From the IMG/VR virus record IMGVR_UViG_3300025122_000181, positions 1 to 22,288 of that record: a stretch of DNA of 22,288 bases; one strand, 5' to 3'. The position numbers and the translations under genes were made by a program. Source of the stretch: a virus. The notes below the pieces were generated by a model. The model saw only the letters and a program-made list of their open reading frames with translations, had not been told where the DNA came from and made no database searches. Within the stretch, counting starts at the first letter, position 1. Each line of letters begins with the position of its first letter. This document shows, piece by piece, positions 6,949 through 13,439 of the stretch.

Positions 6949-7942
6949 CTACGTCTGCGAGAGGAAGGCGATAGCAAGTTCTTGAACTCAACTGCATTTG
7001 AATCGTTTGCGCGTACTCGTCACCCTTGGCATCTGGATCAGTGCCAACATAAACTTCGACGTCATCTGGAATGCTTATTTTGCTTACACTTCCAAATGAA
7101 CCAGATGTTCCACCGAACACAGCTACTCGCAACGATTCCCGCTCTGCTTCGGAGACAACCTTCAAGAAGTCAGTGAGACCCTCGACAAACAAAACTGAAT
7201 CAATGTCCTTTGCATCACCCTTCAGCATTTTTACCGCATGTCGGTTCGGCATAAACAGGCCACCAGCTTGAAAGCCACTGGGCCACAGTGTCTTCGGTGC
7301 CCCATTGGTGCTAATCACAGCTCGACCATGAAGGCTGCAGAACGTTCCATTCGTATCGAACGCAGGCACAATCAGCCTCCACATCATGCTTCTCCCTCCT
7401 GGCCACCACCTTGGCCATTCGTAGTCACGTCTATTTGGAGTAACGCGAGCTACACCCGTTCGAGCGAGCGCGTCTAGATTTAGTCCCCTGCTTTTCAAAA
7501 AAGACAATACATCGTCGTCTTGGGCCAATTGATTTAGCTTGAAAGACTTCTTCCAAAGTGAATGAACCTCATTTATTGGTGGTCGTTTGCTTTCTGTTTT
7601 TTTAGGTATTTTAGGTTTTTCGGTTTTCATTGACTCAAGGTCGACTTTGGTTTCGAACCACTGTCTTACGCGATCCCGATCATTGTCGATAGCATCCTTG
7701 AACTTCTGTCCGCATAAGCAATAGCTCACAAGGTCTACGCCTGACCCGCCATTTCCACACCTATGACAACGCCATCCAAGCTTGTCATTGCGCAGACCTA
7801 TCGGACCACGCTTGTCCGTACTGCCCCGTTGCTCGCTGTTGCAATACGGGCATGGACCGAATGAACCGCTTCTTCCTGGTTTCAATCCTAAATTACGTGC
7901 AGTTTCTGATACCGCAATAGACTCTACCTGCTTCAGCCACAC
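6923..7942 (-). CDS. DNA primase, CHC2-type zinc finger plus Toprim
   Basis: 339 residues. A zinc finger (Cys31-Pro-Tyr-Cys34 ... Cys59-His-Arg-Cys62) is followed by a charged linker and a Toprim domain: VLFVEGLTDFL with Glu254, then GTDPDAKG with Asp302 and Asp304. This is the layout of a DnaG-like or T7-gp4-like primase half, and the helicase half is the next gene. The start is GTG at 7942, supported by CACCACGGAGAAACAACA directly before it. It makes RNA primers at the fork. Shorter than cellular DnaG, as expected for phage primases lacking the helicase-binding domain. Confidence 0.9.
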   Translation of the reverse strand: MWLKQVESIAVSETARNLGLKPGRSGSFGPCPYCNSEQRGSTDKRGPIGLRNDKLGWRCHRCGNGGSGVDLVSYCLCGQKFKDAIDNDRDRVRQWFETKVDLESMKTEKPKIPKKTESKRPPINEVHSLWKKSFKLNQLAQDDDVLSFLKSRGLNLDALARTGVARVTPNRRDYEWPRWWPGGRSMMWRLIVPAFDTNGTFCSLHGRAVISTNGAPKTLWPSGFQAGGLFMPNRHAVKMLKGDAKDIDSVLFVEGLTDFLKVVSEAERESLRVAVFGGTSGSFGSVSKISIPDDVEVYVGTDPDAKGDEYAQTIQMQLSSRTCYRLPLADVDGGDGARP

Positions 7943-7969
7943 TGTTGTTTCTCCGTGGTGTATTGATGA

Positions 7970-8239
7970 TCACGCTGCCTTTATTTGGTACCTCACCTGC
8001 TGGTCGTGAGTGACCAACACCGACATTGAAATGCCAGCCTCAATTTGAGTTCTAGCAGCGTACCGAACAATAGTGTCAAGAGTTGCTGGCGGGCGTTTCC
8101 CATTCAACACACCCCATAGGTGAGTATGGCCACACCCCATGACTCTTGCACACTCCCGATAACTTCCGCCAATCGCATCCACTAATGCCTGTAGAGCCTT
8201 TGTTGTATCAATCACCAATGGCACACCATTGCTGTTCAT
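7970..8239 (-). CDS. Small HTH regulator
   Basis: 89 residues. GSYRECARVMGCGHTHLWGVLNGKRPPATLDTI (about 25-57) reads as a helix-turn-helix of the XRE/YdaS type. The start has GGGAGACAAC before ATG and a consensus -35 upstream. It heads the primase-helicase operon and faces two plus-strand genes across 156 bases that contain an inverted repeat (8300-8319). Regulation of one or both directions is likely, but the target is not shown. Confidence 0.7.
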   Translation of the reverse strand: MNSNGVPLVIDTTKALQALVDAIGGSYRECARVMGCGHTHLWGVLNGKRPPATLDTIVRYAARTQIEAGISMSVLVTHDQQVRYQIKAA

Positions 8240-8262
8240 GTTGTCTCCCTTTTGGTGTTGTC

Positions 8263-8291
8263 ACCGTAGGCCACAGGTATGACATTGTCAA
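8263..8291 (-). promoter_or_regulatory. Promoter for HTH-primase-helicase operon
   Basis: Minus strand: TTGACA (8286-8291), 17-bp spacer, TACGGT (8263-8268). The -35 is perfect, the -10 weak. The ACCTGT..GCC and CTACGGT..AACACC blocks are shared with the region upstream of the gene at 16259-16579. Confidence 0.5.
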
Positions 8292-8299
8292 GAGATTGG

Positions 8300-8319
8300 A
8301 TACACTACATTTTGTGTAT
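8300..8319. promoter_or_regulatory. Inverted repeat, operator candidate
   Basis: ATACAC-tacatttt-GTGTAT: perfect 6-bp arms, 8-bp centre, placed between the divergent HTH gene and the plus-strand pair. It lies next to the minus-strand -35 and about 30 bases upstream of the plus-strand -10. Its sequence differs from the palindrome at 4238, so a separate regulator is implied. Confidence 0.45.
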
Positions 8320-8349
8320 GCTCTTTTATGGGCGCAATGTTGCTGATTT

Positions 8350-8358
8350 TGATATGAT
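8350..8358 (+). promoter_or_regulatory. Extended -10 promoter candidate
   Basis: TGATATGAT matches an extended -10 (TGn followed by a 5/6 TATAAT) 37 bases before the ATG at 8396. No good -35 lies at the standard distance. It would drive the two plus-strand genes. Confidence 0.35.
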
Positions 8359-8395
8359 ACCAAGGATGCATCACTCTCTTTCGTAGGGACACGCT

Positions 8396-8761
8396 ATGGC
8401 TCTAAAGGTTTCTTCATACAATTCAACGGCGCTTCAACACAAAATTGTGTACCAAAGCACCGTCACGCAAACAACTGATATCGATGTACTTGGTTCATCT
8501 GGCACGCTTTATTCGTTGGATATCGATAACAACCACAGCGGTACAATCTATTTCAAAGTTTATTTGTCTTCAGATGAGTACGTAGCTGCCGTCAGTGAAC
8601 CTGATTTGATGTTCAGACTCCCAGCTAGCACACAAAAACTAATCAGTATGCCAGGTGGACTACCTTTTTCTCAACTAACGTTCTGGGCTAATGACGCACC
8701 TGGAACAACATCTACTTCGGCTCCTGGCGGGACCGTCCTTCTCACTGCTGTTTGCGGATAG
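8396..8761 (+). CDS. Small beta-rich protein, probable virion component
   Basis: 121 residues, rich in Ser/Thr/Val with few charges. The line GTLYSLDIDNNHSGTIYFKVYLSS, followed by PDLMFRLPASTQKLISMPGGLPFS, resembles small beta-sandwich proteins that phages carry as structural or decoration proteins. AGGGA lies 8 bases before the ATG. Its neighbour at 8771 looks like a diverged copy. It runs against the surrounding replication genes with its own control region, as expected for an inserted unit. The virion role is inferred from sequence character, not from a conserved motif. Confidence 0.6.
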   Translation: MALKVSSYNSTALQHKIVYQSTVTQTTDIDVLGSSGTLYSLDIDNNHSGTIYFKVYLSSDEYVAAVSEPDLMFRLPASTQKLISMPGGLPFSQLTFWANDAPGTTSTSAPGGTVLLTAVCG

Positions 8762-8770
8762 GGGTTCAAC

Positions 8771-9151
8771 ATGGCTGTCAACACAAGTGTCGTTTCTGAT
8801 CCTCTGTATACAACCGTTGTCGTTGATACTAATGCCAATACGGAAACGCCTGAAACGTTCAACGACGCAAATACAACCGTTTATCAGATTGAAATCATCA
8901 ATCCCAACAGCTCATCTGTGTGGGTTCGGATCAACTGGGCTGCGTCTGGAACTGCAACGTCTACACAAAACGACAACATCTTCTACTGTCCTGGTACAAG
9001 CACTTGCTATTATGTGATTGGTACTGGCTATGCAATTGAAGCTGGCCTCCAAGTATGGTGTTCGACTGAAAAAGGACTTGGTGGTGGGGCTATCACCCTG
9101 AACAGCCCAACCTCAAAGGTCACTGTTCGAATGGCGCTCAAAGACACCTGA
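8771..9151 (+). CDS. Paralogous beta-rich protein, probable virion component
   Basis: 126 residues. TVYQIEIINPNSSSVWVRINWAASG lines up with TLYSLDIDNNHSGTIYFKVYL in the preceding gene, and both end with a Thr/Val-rich strand (TSKVTVRMALKDT here), indicating tandem duplication and divergence. Three Cys lie within the central FYCPGTSTCYYV...VWCSTE. GGGG lies 6 bases before the ATG; only nine bases separate the two genes. The last 39 bases overlap the end of the convergent minus-strand gene. Confidence 0.6.
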   Translation: MAVNTSVVSDPLYTTVVVDTNANTETPETFNDANTTVYQIEIINPNSSSVWVRINWAASGTATSTQNDNIFYCPGTSTCYYVIGTGYAIEAGLQVWCSTEKGLGGGAITLNSPTSKVTVRMALKDT

Positions 9152-9406
9152 TTCCTGCACAATGGTCCCATTTGGCCACAATTTTTTGTTGGACTTGTTG
9201 GGACCATTGCCAAGCTTGATGAAGCCTCGTTGTTCAAGGTTCTGTACTGCGCCAAATACCGCTCGGTAAGTGTTGCGTGAGCCGTCACAATCAGTAGTTA
9301 AGTCTTCGGAAATCGTGTTGATTGTTTCAACTCCAGGCTCTGTAAGCACGTATGAAAGGACTACGCCACGTAGAGAGTTTTGACGGATTATTCCAGACAA
9401 TGACAT
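9113..9406 (-). CDS. Winged-helix DNA-binding protein
   Basis: 97 residues from MSLSGIIRQ. VLSYVLTEPGVETINTISEDL, then NTYRAVFGAVQNLEQRGFIKLGNG, has the helix-helix-wing spacing of a small winged-helix domain. The ATG at 9406 follows TAGGAGAAACACC, in which the TAG is the stop of the gene upstream. The C-terminal tail (KKLWPNGTIVQESG...) overlaps the 3' end of the plus-strand gene by 39 bases. Probably a transcription regulator; target unknown. Confidence 0.65.
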   Translation of the reverse strand: MSLSGIIRQNSLRGVVLSYVLTEPGVETINTISEDLTTDCDGSRNTYRAVFGAVQNLEQRGFIKLGNGPNKSNKKLWPNGTIVQESGVFERHSNSDL

Positions 9407-9416
9407 GGTGTTTCTC

Positions 9417-9722
9417 CTATAAGTCTTGGTAGGTAAGTTCTTTGGCTGGCTCGCAACTCTTGAGCACACAACTCTTGAGCACAGTTTCGTCCCAGTAGTA
9501 GATGGTCATTGGGTCGTGCCATGCTGGTCTGTACGCTTTGATTGCAGCTGGCTTGTTAAGCCCAACGCACATGATGGTTGCCTTACATAAGTAAAACCCA
9601 TTGCTGGCTTCAATCACCCATTCCTTGTGGTCTACCAACTCATCAAAGACCCTGTAGTTGTAGAACTCACCGTCGTAGTCCTGGGCCATTGCAAGGCTGA
9701 CCAGTAGCATTAATTTAGCCAT
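9417..9722 (-). CDS. Short protein with possible signal peptide, after tRNA-Asn
   Basis: 101 residues. The start MAKLMLLVSLAMAQ-DYDGE looks like a very short signal sequence (about 14 residues), so export or membrane association is possible. The body is rich in Tyr, Trp and Cys. Near the C-terminus VLKSC is repeated exactly in tandem (VLKSCVLKSC), encoded by a 15-bp direct repeat at about 9464-9493. AAGGAT precedes the ATG, which lies only 14 bases beyond the 3' end of the tRNA gene. No family recognised. Confidence 0.6.
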   Translation of the reverse strand: MAKLMLLVSLAMAQDYDGEFYNYRVFDELVDHKEWVIEASNGFYLCKATIMCVGLNKPAAIKAYRPAWHDPMTIYYWDETVLKSCVLKSCEPAKELTYQDL

Positions 9723-9736
9723 GTTTATCCTTAGGG

Positions 9737-9809
9737 CTGGGGCGGGTGGAATCGAACCACCAACCTTCGGGGTAACAACCCGATGCGCTGCCAGTTGCGC
9801 TACACCCCA
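9737..9809 (-). tRNA. tRNA-Asn (anticodon GUU)
   Basis: A complete 73-nt cloverleaf on the minus strand. Acceptor TGGGGTG pairs with CGCCCCA; D arm GCGC-AACTGGCA-GCGC; anticodon arm TCGGG-TTGTTAC-CCCGA, giving anticodon GTT; T arm GGTGG-TTCGATT-CCACC. The U1-A72 pair and discriminator G73 fit bacterial tRNA-Asn. CCA is not encoded. It lies 5 bases after the queC stop and 14 bases before the next ATG, so it must be cut out of a polycistronic transcript. A GUN anticodon makes it a candidate substrate for queuosine-type modification. Confidence 0.93.
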
Positions 9810-9814
9810 TTGGT

Positions 9815-10387
9815 CTAAGTTCCTTCACAACACGAATGACATGTCTTGCATGGCTTTCCTTCATCGGTAGGTTGATAGCAACTCCATGTCTGCTCAAGGT
9901 CTACACCCAAAGCTTTCGCCTTCTTAATGATGTCTGCCTTAGACCTCTGAACCATTGGTGCAGTTACTTTGATTCCAGTGTCCGCTTCGGTCAGAGTATT
10001 GAGCGCATCAACCCATGCAGGTCTGCAATCCGGGTAAGGCTCATCGTCTGCATTCGCGCCCAACCAAACGTCTGTGTACCCACGAGATTTTGCAATGTTC
10101 ACCGCGTGTGCCACCAGTATCAAGTTGCGCCCAGGCAGGATGCGAAGGCCGTCAGTCCCTACTCCTGTCCGCATCGAAGCATCTACCCCTGATATTTCAC
10201 AAGGCAGTTCAATCACCTGAACCAGGCGCTCATTCGCCCACCGTCGAACAACCCTGCGTTCCTGCTCTGCAGCTGGATGTCCGTAGTCAATAAACAACAC
10301 GGCACCAAGCTTTCCATCTCGGTAAGCGATTTCTGCAAGCATGGTGGAATCTACGCCACCTGACATTAGGACTACTACTCGTTGCAT
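9815..10387 (-). CDS. queC: QueC-like 7-cyano-7-deazaguanine synthase
   Basis: 190 residues. PP-loop SGGVDST (9-15), FIDYGHPAAEQE, LPGRNLI (84-90), GANADDEPYPDCRP (110-123), a KADII helix, then TWSCY...PCKTCHSC with Cys170, 180, 183 and 186 as the zinc ligands. QueC turns 7-carboxy-7-deazaguanine into preQ0 using ATP and ammonia. It is somewhat shorter than cellular QueC. The ATG at 10387 has AAGGAAG upstream and overlaps the DpdA-like gene by 13 nt. QueD, QueE and FolE are not in the window, so the precursor must come from the host or genes elsewhere. Confidence 0.92.
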   Translation of the reverse strand: MQRVVVLMSGGVDSTMLAEIAYRDGKLGAVLFIDYGHPAAEQERRVVRRWANERLVQVIELPCEISGVDASMRTGVGTDGLRILPGRNLILVAHAVNIAKSRGYTDVWLGANADDEPYPDCRPAWVDALNTLTEADTGIKVTAPMVQRSKADIIKKAKALGVDLEQTWSCYQPTDEGKPCKTCHSCCEGT

Positions 10388-11031
10388 GGGTTCTTCCTTG
10401 AAAAAAGACATTGCTGGGTTGTTGCTGCTTGCAGTCGTGGAATGGTGCTTGGGAACTGAACAGCGCTTGTTCCATCAACGGATTGAGCCCCAGCGCACTG
10501 TGCCATTCTGATTCTGCGTACTGTGTTCACTCGGGCAATATGGTAGTAGCAACCTACATGTCGAGCGAAGCCGCCCCATTGGGCAATTGTTTTAAGCTTC
10601 CATTCCGTAGAGCCACCCAAGAAGATCCCTCGACCTGGCTTCATTAGTGGAGCTACATCCTCTGGTGTCATGCCATCCTGTACAGCGATTAGAACCATCG
10701 GATGACTGAGTCGGTCTAACCATTTAGAAGTAAGATCCAACGATGACAGTCCACCACCAACTATGTCTGGAGCCACTACCCAATCTGCATTTTTACCAAT
10801 TCGGTCAAATGCCCACTGGAATGCATCTGCATCGAATGGTCGGCCTTGCTGATGACAACCCCATGCTCCGTTGTCCAAGGCGTAAGGAGCAAAAGTACCA
10901 TCAGTCCACAGTTGAGCCCGCTTACCCTTTGACCGACGCAACGTGTCAGGCGATAGCAATAGTCGCCAACTACGAGCTTTCAGAGCGTCAAGAGTGGTGC
11001 GAGTACCAGTACTGCTAGCGTACATGATCAT
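10375..11031 (-). CDS. dpdA: DpdA-like transglycosylase (tRNA-guanine transglycosylase family)
   Basis: 218 residues. Seen: ALDNGAW (51-57), ADWVVAPDIVGGG with Asp89, GRGIFLGGSTEWK (133-144), HIARVNT (164-170), and AQSVDGTSAVQFP with Asp186. These match the order of TGT-fold landmarks: a catalytic-pocket Asp, a GG base-binding loop and a second Asp. The CxCxxC zinc site of tRNA enzymes is absent, as in phage DpdA proteins that exchange guanine in DNA for a 7-deazaguanine. It overlaps queC, which would supply preQ0. The start overlaps the previous stop (ATGA). That the target is DNA rather than tRNA is inferred. Confidence 0.78.
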   Translation of the reverse strand: MIMYASSTGTRTTLDALKARSWRLLLSPDTLRRSKGKRAQLWTDGTFAPYALDNGAWGCHQQGRPFDADAFQWAFDRIGKNADWVVAPDIVGGGLSSLDLTSKWLDRLSHPMVLIAVQDGMTPEDVAPLMKPGRGIFLGGSTEWKLKTIAQWGGFARHVGCYYHIARVNTVRRIRMAQCAGAQSVDGTSAVQFPSTIPRLQAATTQQCLFSRKNPCNE

Positions 11032-11219
11032 TCATCCGACTCGCCGTGAGTGTCACACATCCCCCAGCCGGTGTCGAAGAAGATGGCCTCATAGTCGAGG
11101 CCAAGCTCCTTCATGTACAAGCACGCAGCTGTAGAGTCCTTGCCGCCACTGACTGAGACCACCACACGTCGGTCACCAATCTTCTCTTTGACTTCCTCGA
11201 TGTCGTGGTACTCAATCAT
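11028..11219 (-). pseudogene. Truncated PP-loop (PAPS-reductase-like) ORF
   Basis: 63 residues: VVVSVSGGKDSTAACLYMKELGL with the PP-loop SGGKDST (24-30), then AIFFDTGW. This is the N-terminal quarter of phosphoadenosine-phosphosulfate-reductase-type proteins, which are normally over 200 residues. The reading frame stops at TGA overlapping the DpdA-like ATG, and no continuation is visible in another frame because that gene occupies the DNA. AGGGG lies 5 bases before the ATG. Either a remnant left when the deazaguanine genes arrived, or a retained mini-protein; the family fold needs more than this part. Confidence 0.6.
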
Positions 11220-11227
11220 GCTGGCCC

Positions 11228-11620
11228 CTAGAACGGCACGCTGTCGTCTGAGACGTACGTTGATTGCGACTGTGGCGCAGATGGCCTGGAGTTGCTGTTT
11301 TCAGGGCGAGTCATAAACTCCACACGGTCAGCAACAATCTCTGTGCTCCGTCGTTGGTTGCCTTCCTTGTCTTCCCACTGACGAGTGCGGATCTTGCCCT
11401 CAACAGCAACCTTAGACCCCTTGTCCAGGTACTGCTCGCAGTTCTCAGCCTGCTTGCCAAACACAACTACCGAGTGCCACTCGGTGTGGTCCTTCCATTC
11501 GTCCCCGTCCTTTACCCGCTCGTTCGTTGCAATCCGTAGATTGGCAATCGGCAGACCGGAGTTGGCCTTTCGGACCTCGGGGGCTTGCCCCAGGTTTCCT
11601 GTGATAATGACTCGATTCAT
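11228..11620 (-). CDS. ssb: Single-stranded DNA-binding protein
   Basis: 130 residues. An OB-fold begins MNRVIITGNLGQAPEVR and includes WHSVVVFGKQAENCEQYLDKGSKVAVEGKI. It is followed by a Ser/Gln/Pro-rich linker and the acidic tip DDSVPF, close to the DDDIPF tail that recruits replication and repair proteins. Start supported by AGGAGAGAGAAGC before ATG; the ATG overlaps the stop of the zinc-ribbon gene (ATGA). It would coat single strands for the primase-helicase and RecT systems. Confidence 0.95.
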   Translation of the reverse strand: MNRVIITGNLGQAPEVRKANSGLPIANLRIATNERVKDGDEWKDHTEWHSVVVFGKQAENCEQYLDKGSKVAVEGKIRTRQWEDKEGNQRRSTEIVADRVEFMTRPENSNSRPSAPQSQSTYVSDDSVPF

Positions 11621-11889
11621 GCTTCTCTCTCCTTTTTGGTTAATGATACGGGCGCATGCCCGGTTGCGGTTTCCTGCATGATTCCTTTAATATCGTCGAG
11701 CAGCAGTTCGGCGGTAAAATCTCTAAAGTCACATCTAGTGCAAGCACGAGACCTGACCACAAAGTCTTGCGTGTACCACCCAACAACTCTCTTGGCGTGG
11801 TTCATCTCCCAACCCTTGCCTGGATTGTTGATTGTTCTGGAAGCCGTCACTTTCGTTTTTTCTCCACATTCAGGACACATCATCTTCAA
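11617..11889 (-). CDS. NrdR-like zinc-ribbon protein without ATP-cone
   Basis: About 90 residues. CPECG at the N-terminus and VVRSRACTRCDFRDFTAELL at about 45-64 match the pattern of the NrdR zinc ribbon, in which an IRRRRxC..C..RFTT segment follows the first Cys pair. The ATP-cone that senses dNTPs in NrdR is missing. The start is ambiguous: TTG at 11889, or ATG at 11883 or 11880, none with a strong ribosome site. It sits between helicase and ssb, overlapping ssb by 4 nt. DNA or RNA binding is likely; a link to ribonucleotide reductase control is not supported. Confidence 0.65.
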   Translation of the reverse strand: MKMMCPECGEKTKVTASRTINNPGKGWEMNHAKRVVGWYTQDFVVRSRACTRCDFRDFTAELLLDDIKGIMQETATGHAPVSLTKKEREA

Positions 11890-11898
11890 ATACCATTG

Positions 11899-13314
11899 CT
11901 ACAGTTCCTGCACAGTGCAGCCAAGTTCACGGTAGAACTTCGCGCGCTTCTTATGCAGGTAGTACAACGGCTTGCTGTTATCGACCAAATCAACAACAAT
12001 CGGTTCTTTTTTATTGTCTGCTGTTCGCATGATGCGACCGATTCTTTGTTGAATGCGACCCATTGCCTTGGTCGGTGTGGTCAATATCACCGTGTCTAAA
12101 CCTGGAAGGTCCAATCCCTCGTCAGCTACGGTCGTGGCAAAGATAGCCTTTACCTCTCGATTGTTAGCTGCCTCGAGCACTTCTGCTCTCTGCTTCTTCG
12201 ACATCTTTCCAACCAACGCAGCCGCACTCCAACCATTATTGGCAACCAGTTCTGCCATGTCGATGCAATGTTGAACTCGGTCAGACAAGACCAACACTTG
12301 GCGTCCATCAGAAACAAAGTCCAAAACCATTGAAAGAATCTGCTCGTTTCGTGCTTCGTCCTTACACATCCGCGTGATGAGCTTCGGCCAATCCATATGA
12401 CCAGGAATCGACCAACGCGTGCGCGTGAACTGAATCCTCGGTGCAAGAACGCGACCGGCATCAATCAACTCTTGGGTTGTGATGCGGTACAGTTCTTTGC
12501 CAAAGTGCCAGTACAGGATGGCGCTCAGTCCATCCGGTCGATCAGGCGTTGCTGTTAAGCCCAACCGAATCTTTGCTGGCATGGACATCATCACCTGACT
12601 GAACGTCTGCGCTGGAACGTGGTGGGCCTCATCCACAATGCACATCCCGAACTGAGTTGACCACTCGTGTAGTTCTTCCCAACGTCCTTTGGCTAACGAC
12701 TGGAACATTGCAATCACAATCTGTCCTGAGTCGTCCCGCTTGCCGCCGCCGCAGATGGTGACCGTAGGAACATCACCGTTGATTGTCTGCAGCTGGGCCT
12801 CGATGCGATCCTTCCATTGCTTTGCCAAATCATGTGTGTGGACCAACACGACCGTTCTGGTAGCAAACTGGATCATGGCACCCAGACCAATCATCGTCTT
12901 GCCCGCCCCGCACGGAGCAATCACAAGCCCTTCTTTCTGTCGTACCAACTGGTCCACGGCCTCGGTTTGATATGGCCGCAACTTTACACCGTCAGCAAAT
13001 ACAAGTGGCGCATCCTGATCTCGTAGTTTTGGGGAAGACTTGCGTGGAATAAACTGTAGGTCAGGCCAGTCAGCACCAAGTTTGATTCCCCTCGGAACCA
13101 TCAAACCCATGCCCCACTTGTGTCGAATGGGAATCATCTGGCATGCGTAGACATGCGTGTCAGGCACCTGGACGTACTTACCGTTCTGCCTCAGTGCCAT
13201 GGCTTGACTGTACTGAGGGTTCGGGCACCGGAACTTCTGCTTTATCTGATTAAGATACGGTGAGCCTGGAGGCAGGAACTTCCCGCCCCCAACGACGCAT
13301 TTGGTGTCTGACAT
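11899..13314 (-). CDS. Superfamily 2 DNA helicase (SSL2/UvsW-like)
   Basis: 471 residues. Q-like LRPYQTEAV (112-120), Walker A PCGAGKT (134-140), HTHDLAKQW (motif Ia), DEAHH (228-232), LTATPDRPDG (253-262), and in the second RecA domain ATTVADEGLDLPGLD and QQRIGR (422-427). These are the motifs of restriction/XPB-type SF2 helicases used by phages for fork restart or recombination. The ATG at 13314 follows TAGGAGAAACACC; an upstream in-frame extension of 60 codons lacks a site and is not coding-like. The first about 105 residues are of unknown fold. Confidence 0.9.
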   Translation of the reverse strand: MSDTKCVVGGGKFLPPGSPYLNQIKQKFRCPNPQYSQAMALRQNGKYVQVPDTHVYACQMIPIRHKWGMGLMVPRGIKLGADWPDLQFIPRKSSPKLRDQDAPLVFADGVKLRPYQTEAVDQLVRQKEGLVIAPCGAGKTMIGLGAMIQFATRTVVLVHTHDLAKQWKDRIEAQLQTINGDVPTVTICGGGKRDDSGQIVIAMFQSLAKGRWEELHEWSTQFGMCIVDEAHHVPAQTFSQVMMSMPAKIRLGLTATPDRPDGLSAILYWHFGKELYRITTQELIDAGRVLAPRIQFTRTRWSIPGHMDWPKLITRMCKDEARNEQILSMVLDFVSDGRQVLVLSDRVQHCIDMAELVANNGWSAAALVGKMSKKQRAEVLEAANNREVKAIFATTVADEGLDLPGLDTVILTTPTKAMGRIQQRIGRIMRTADNKKEPIVVDLVDNSKPLYYLHKKRAKFYRELGCTVQEL

Positions 13315-13439
13315 GGTGTTTCTCCTAACACTAAGTGTAGTGTGTGTTCTCTGTGGTGTAAACGGTGTTGAGGCATCTATCCGACCGCACTCACATGCCT
13401 CCCTGCTGAGTTCATAGGGTTCTGCCGGGAACCCATGGT

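Noticed and set aside
9715-9897. Minus-strand frame across the tRNA
   Set aside because: It runs through the complete cloverleaf and the end of queC, so it is a chance frame.
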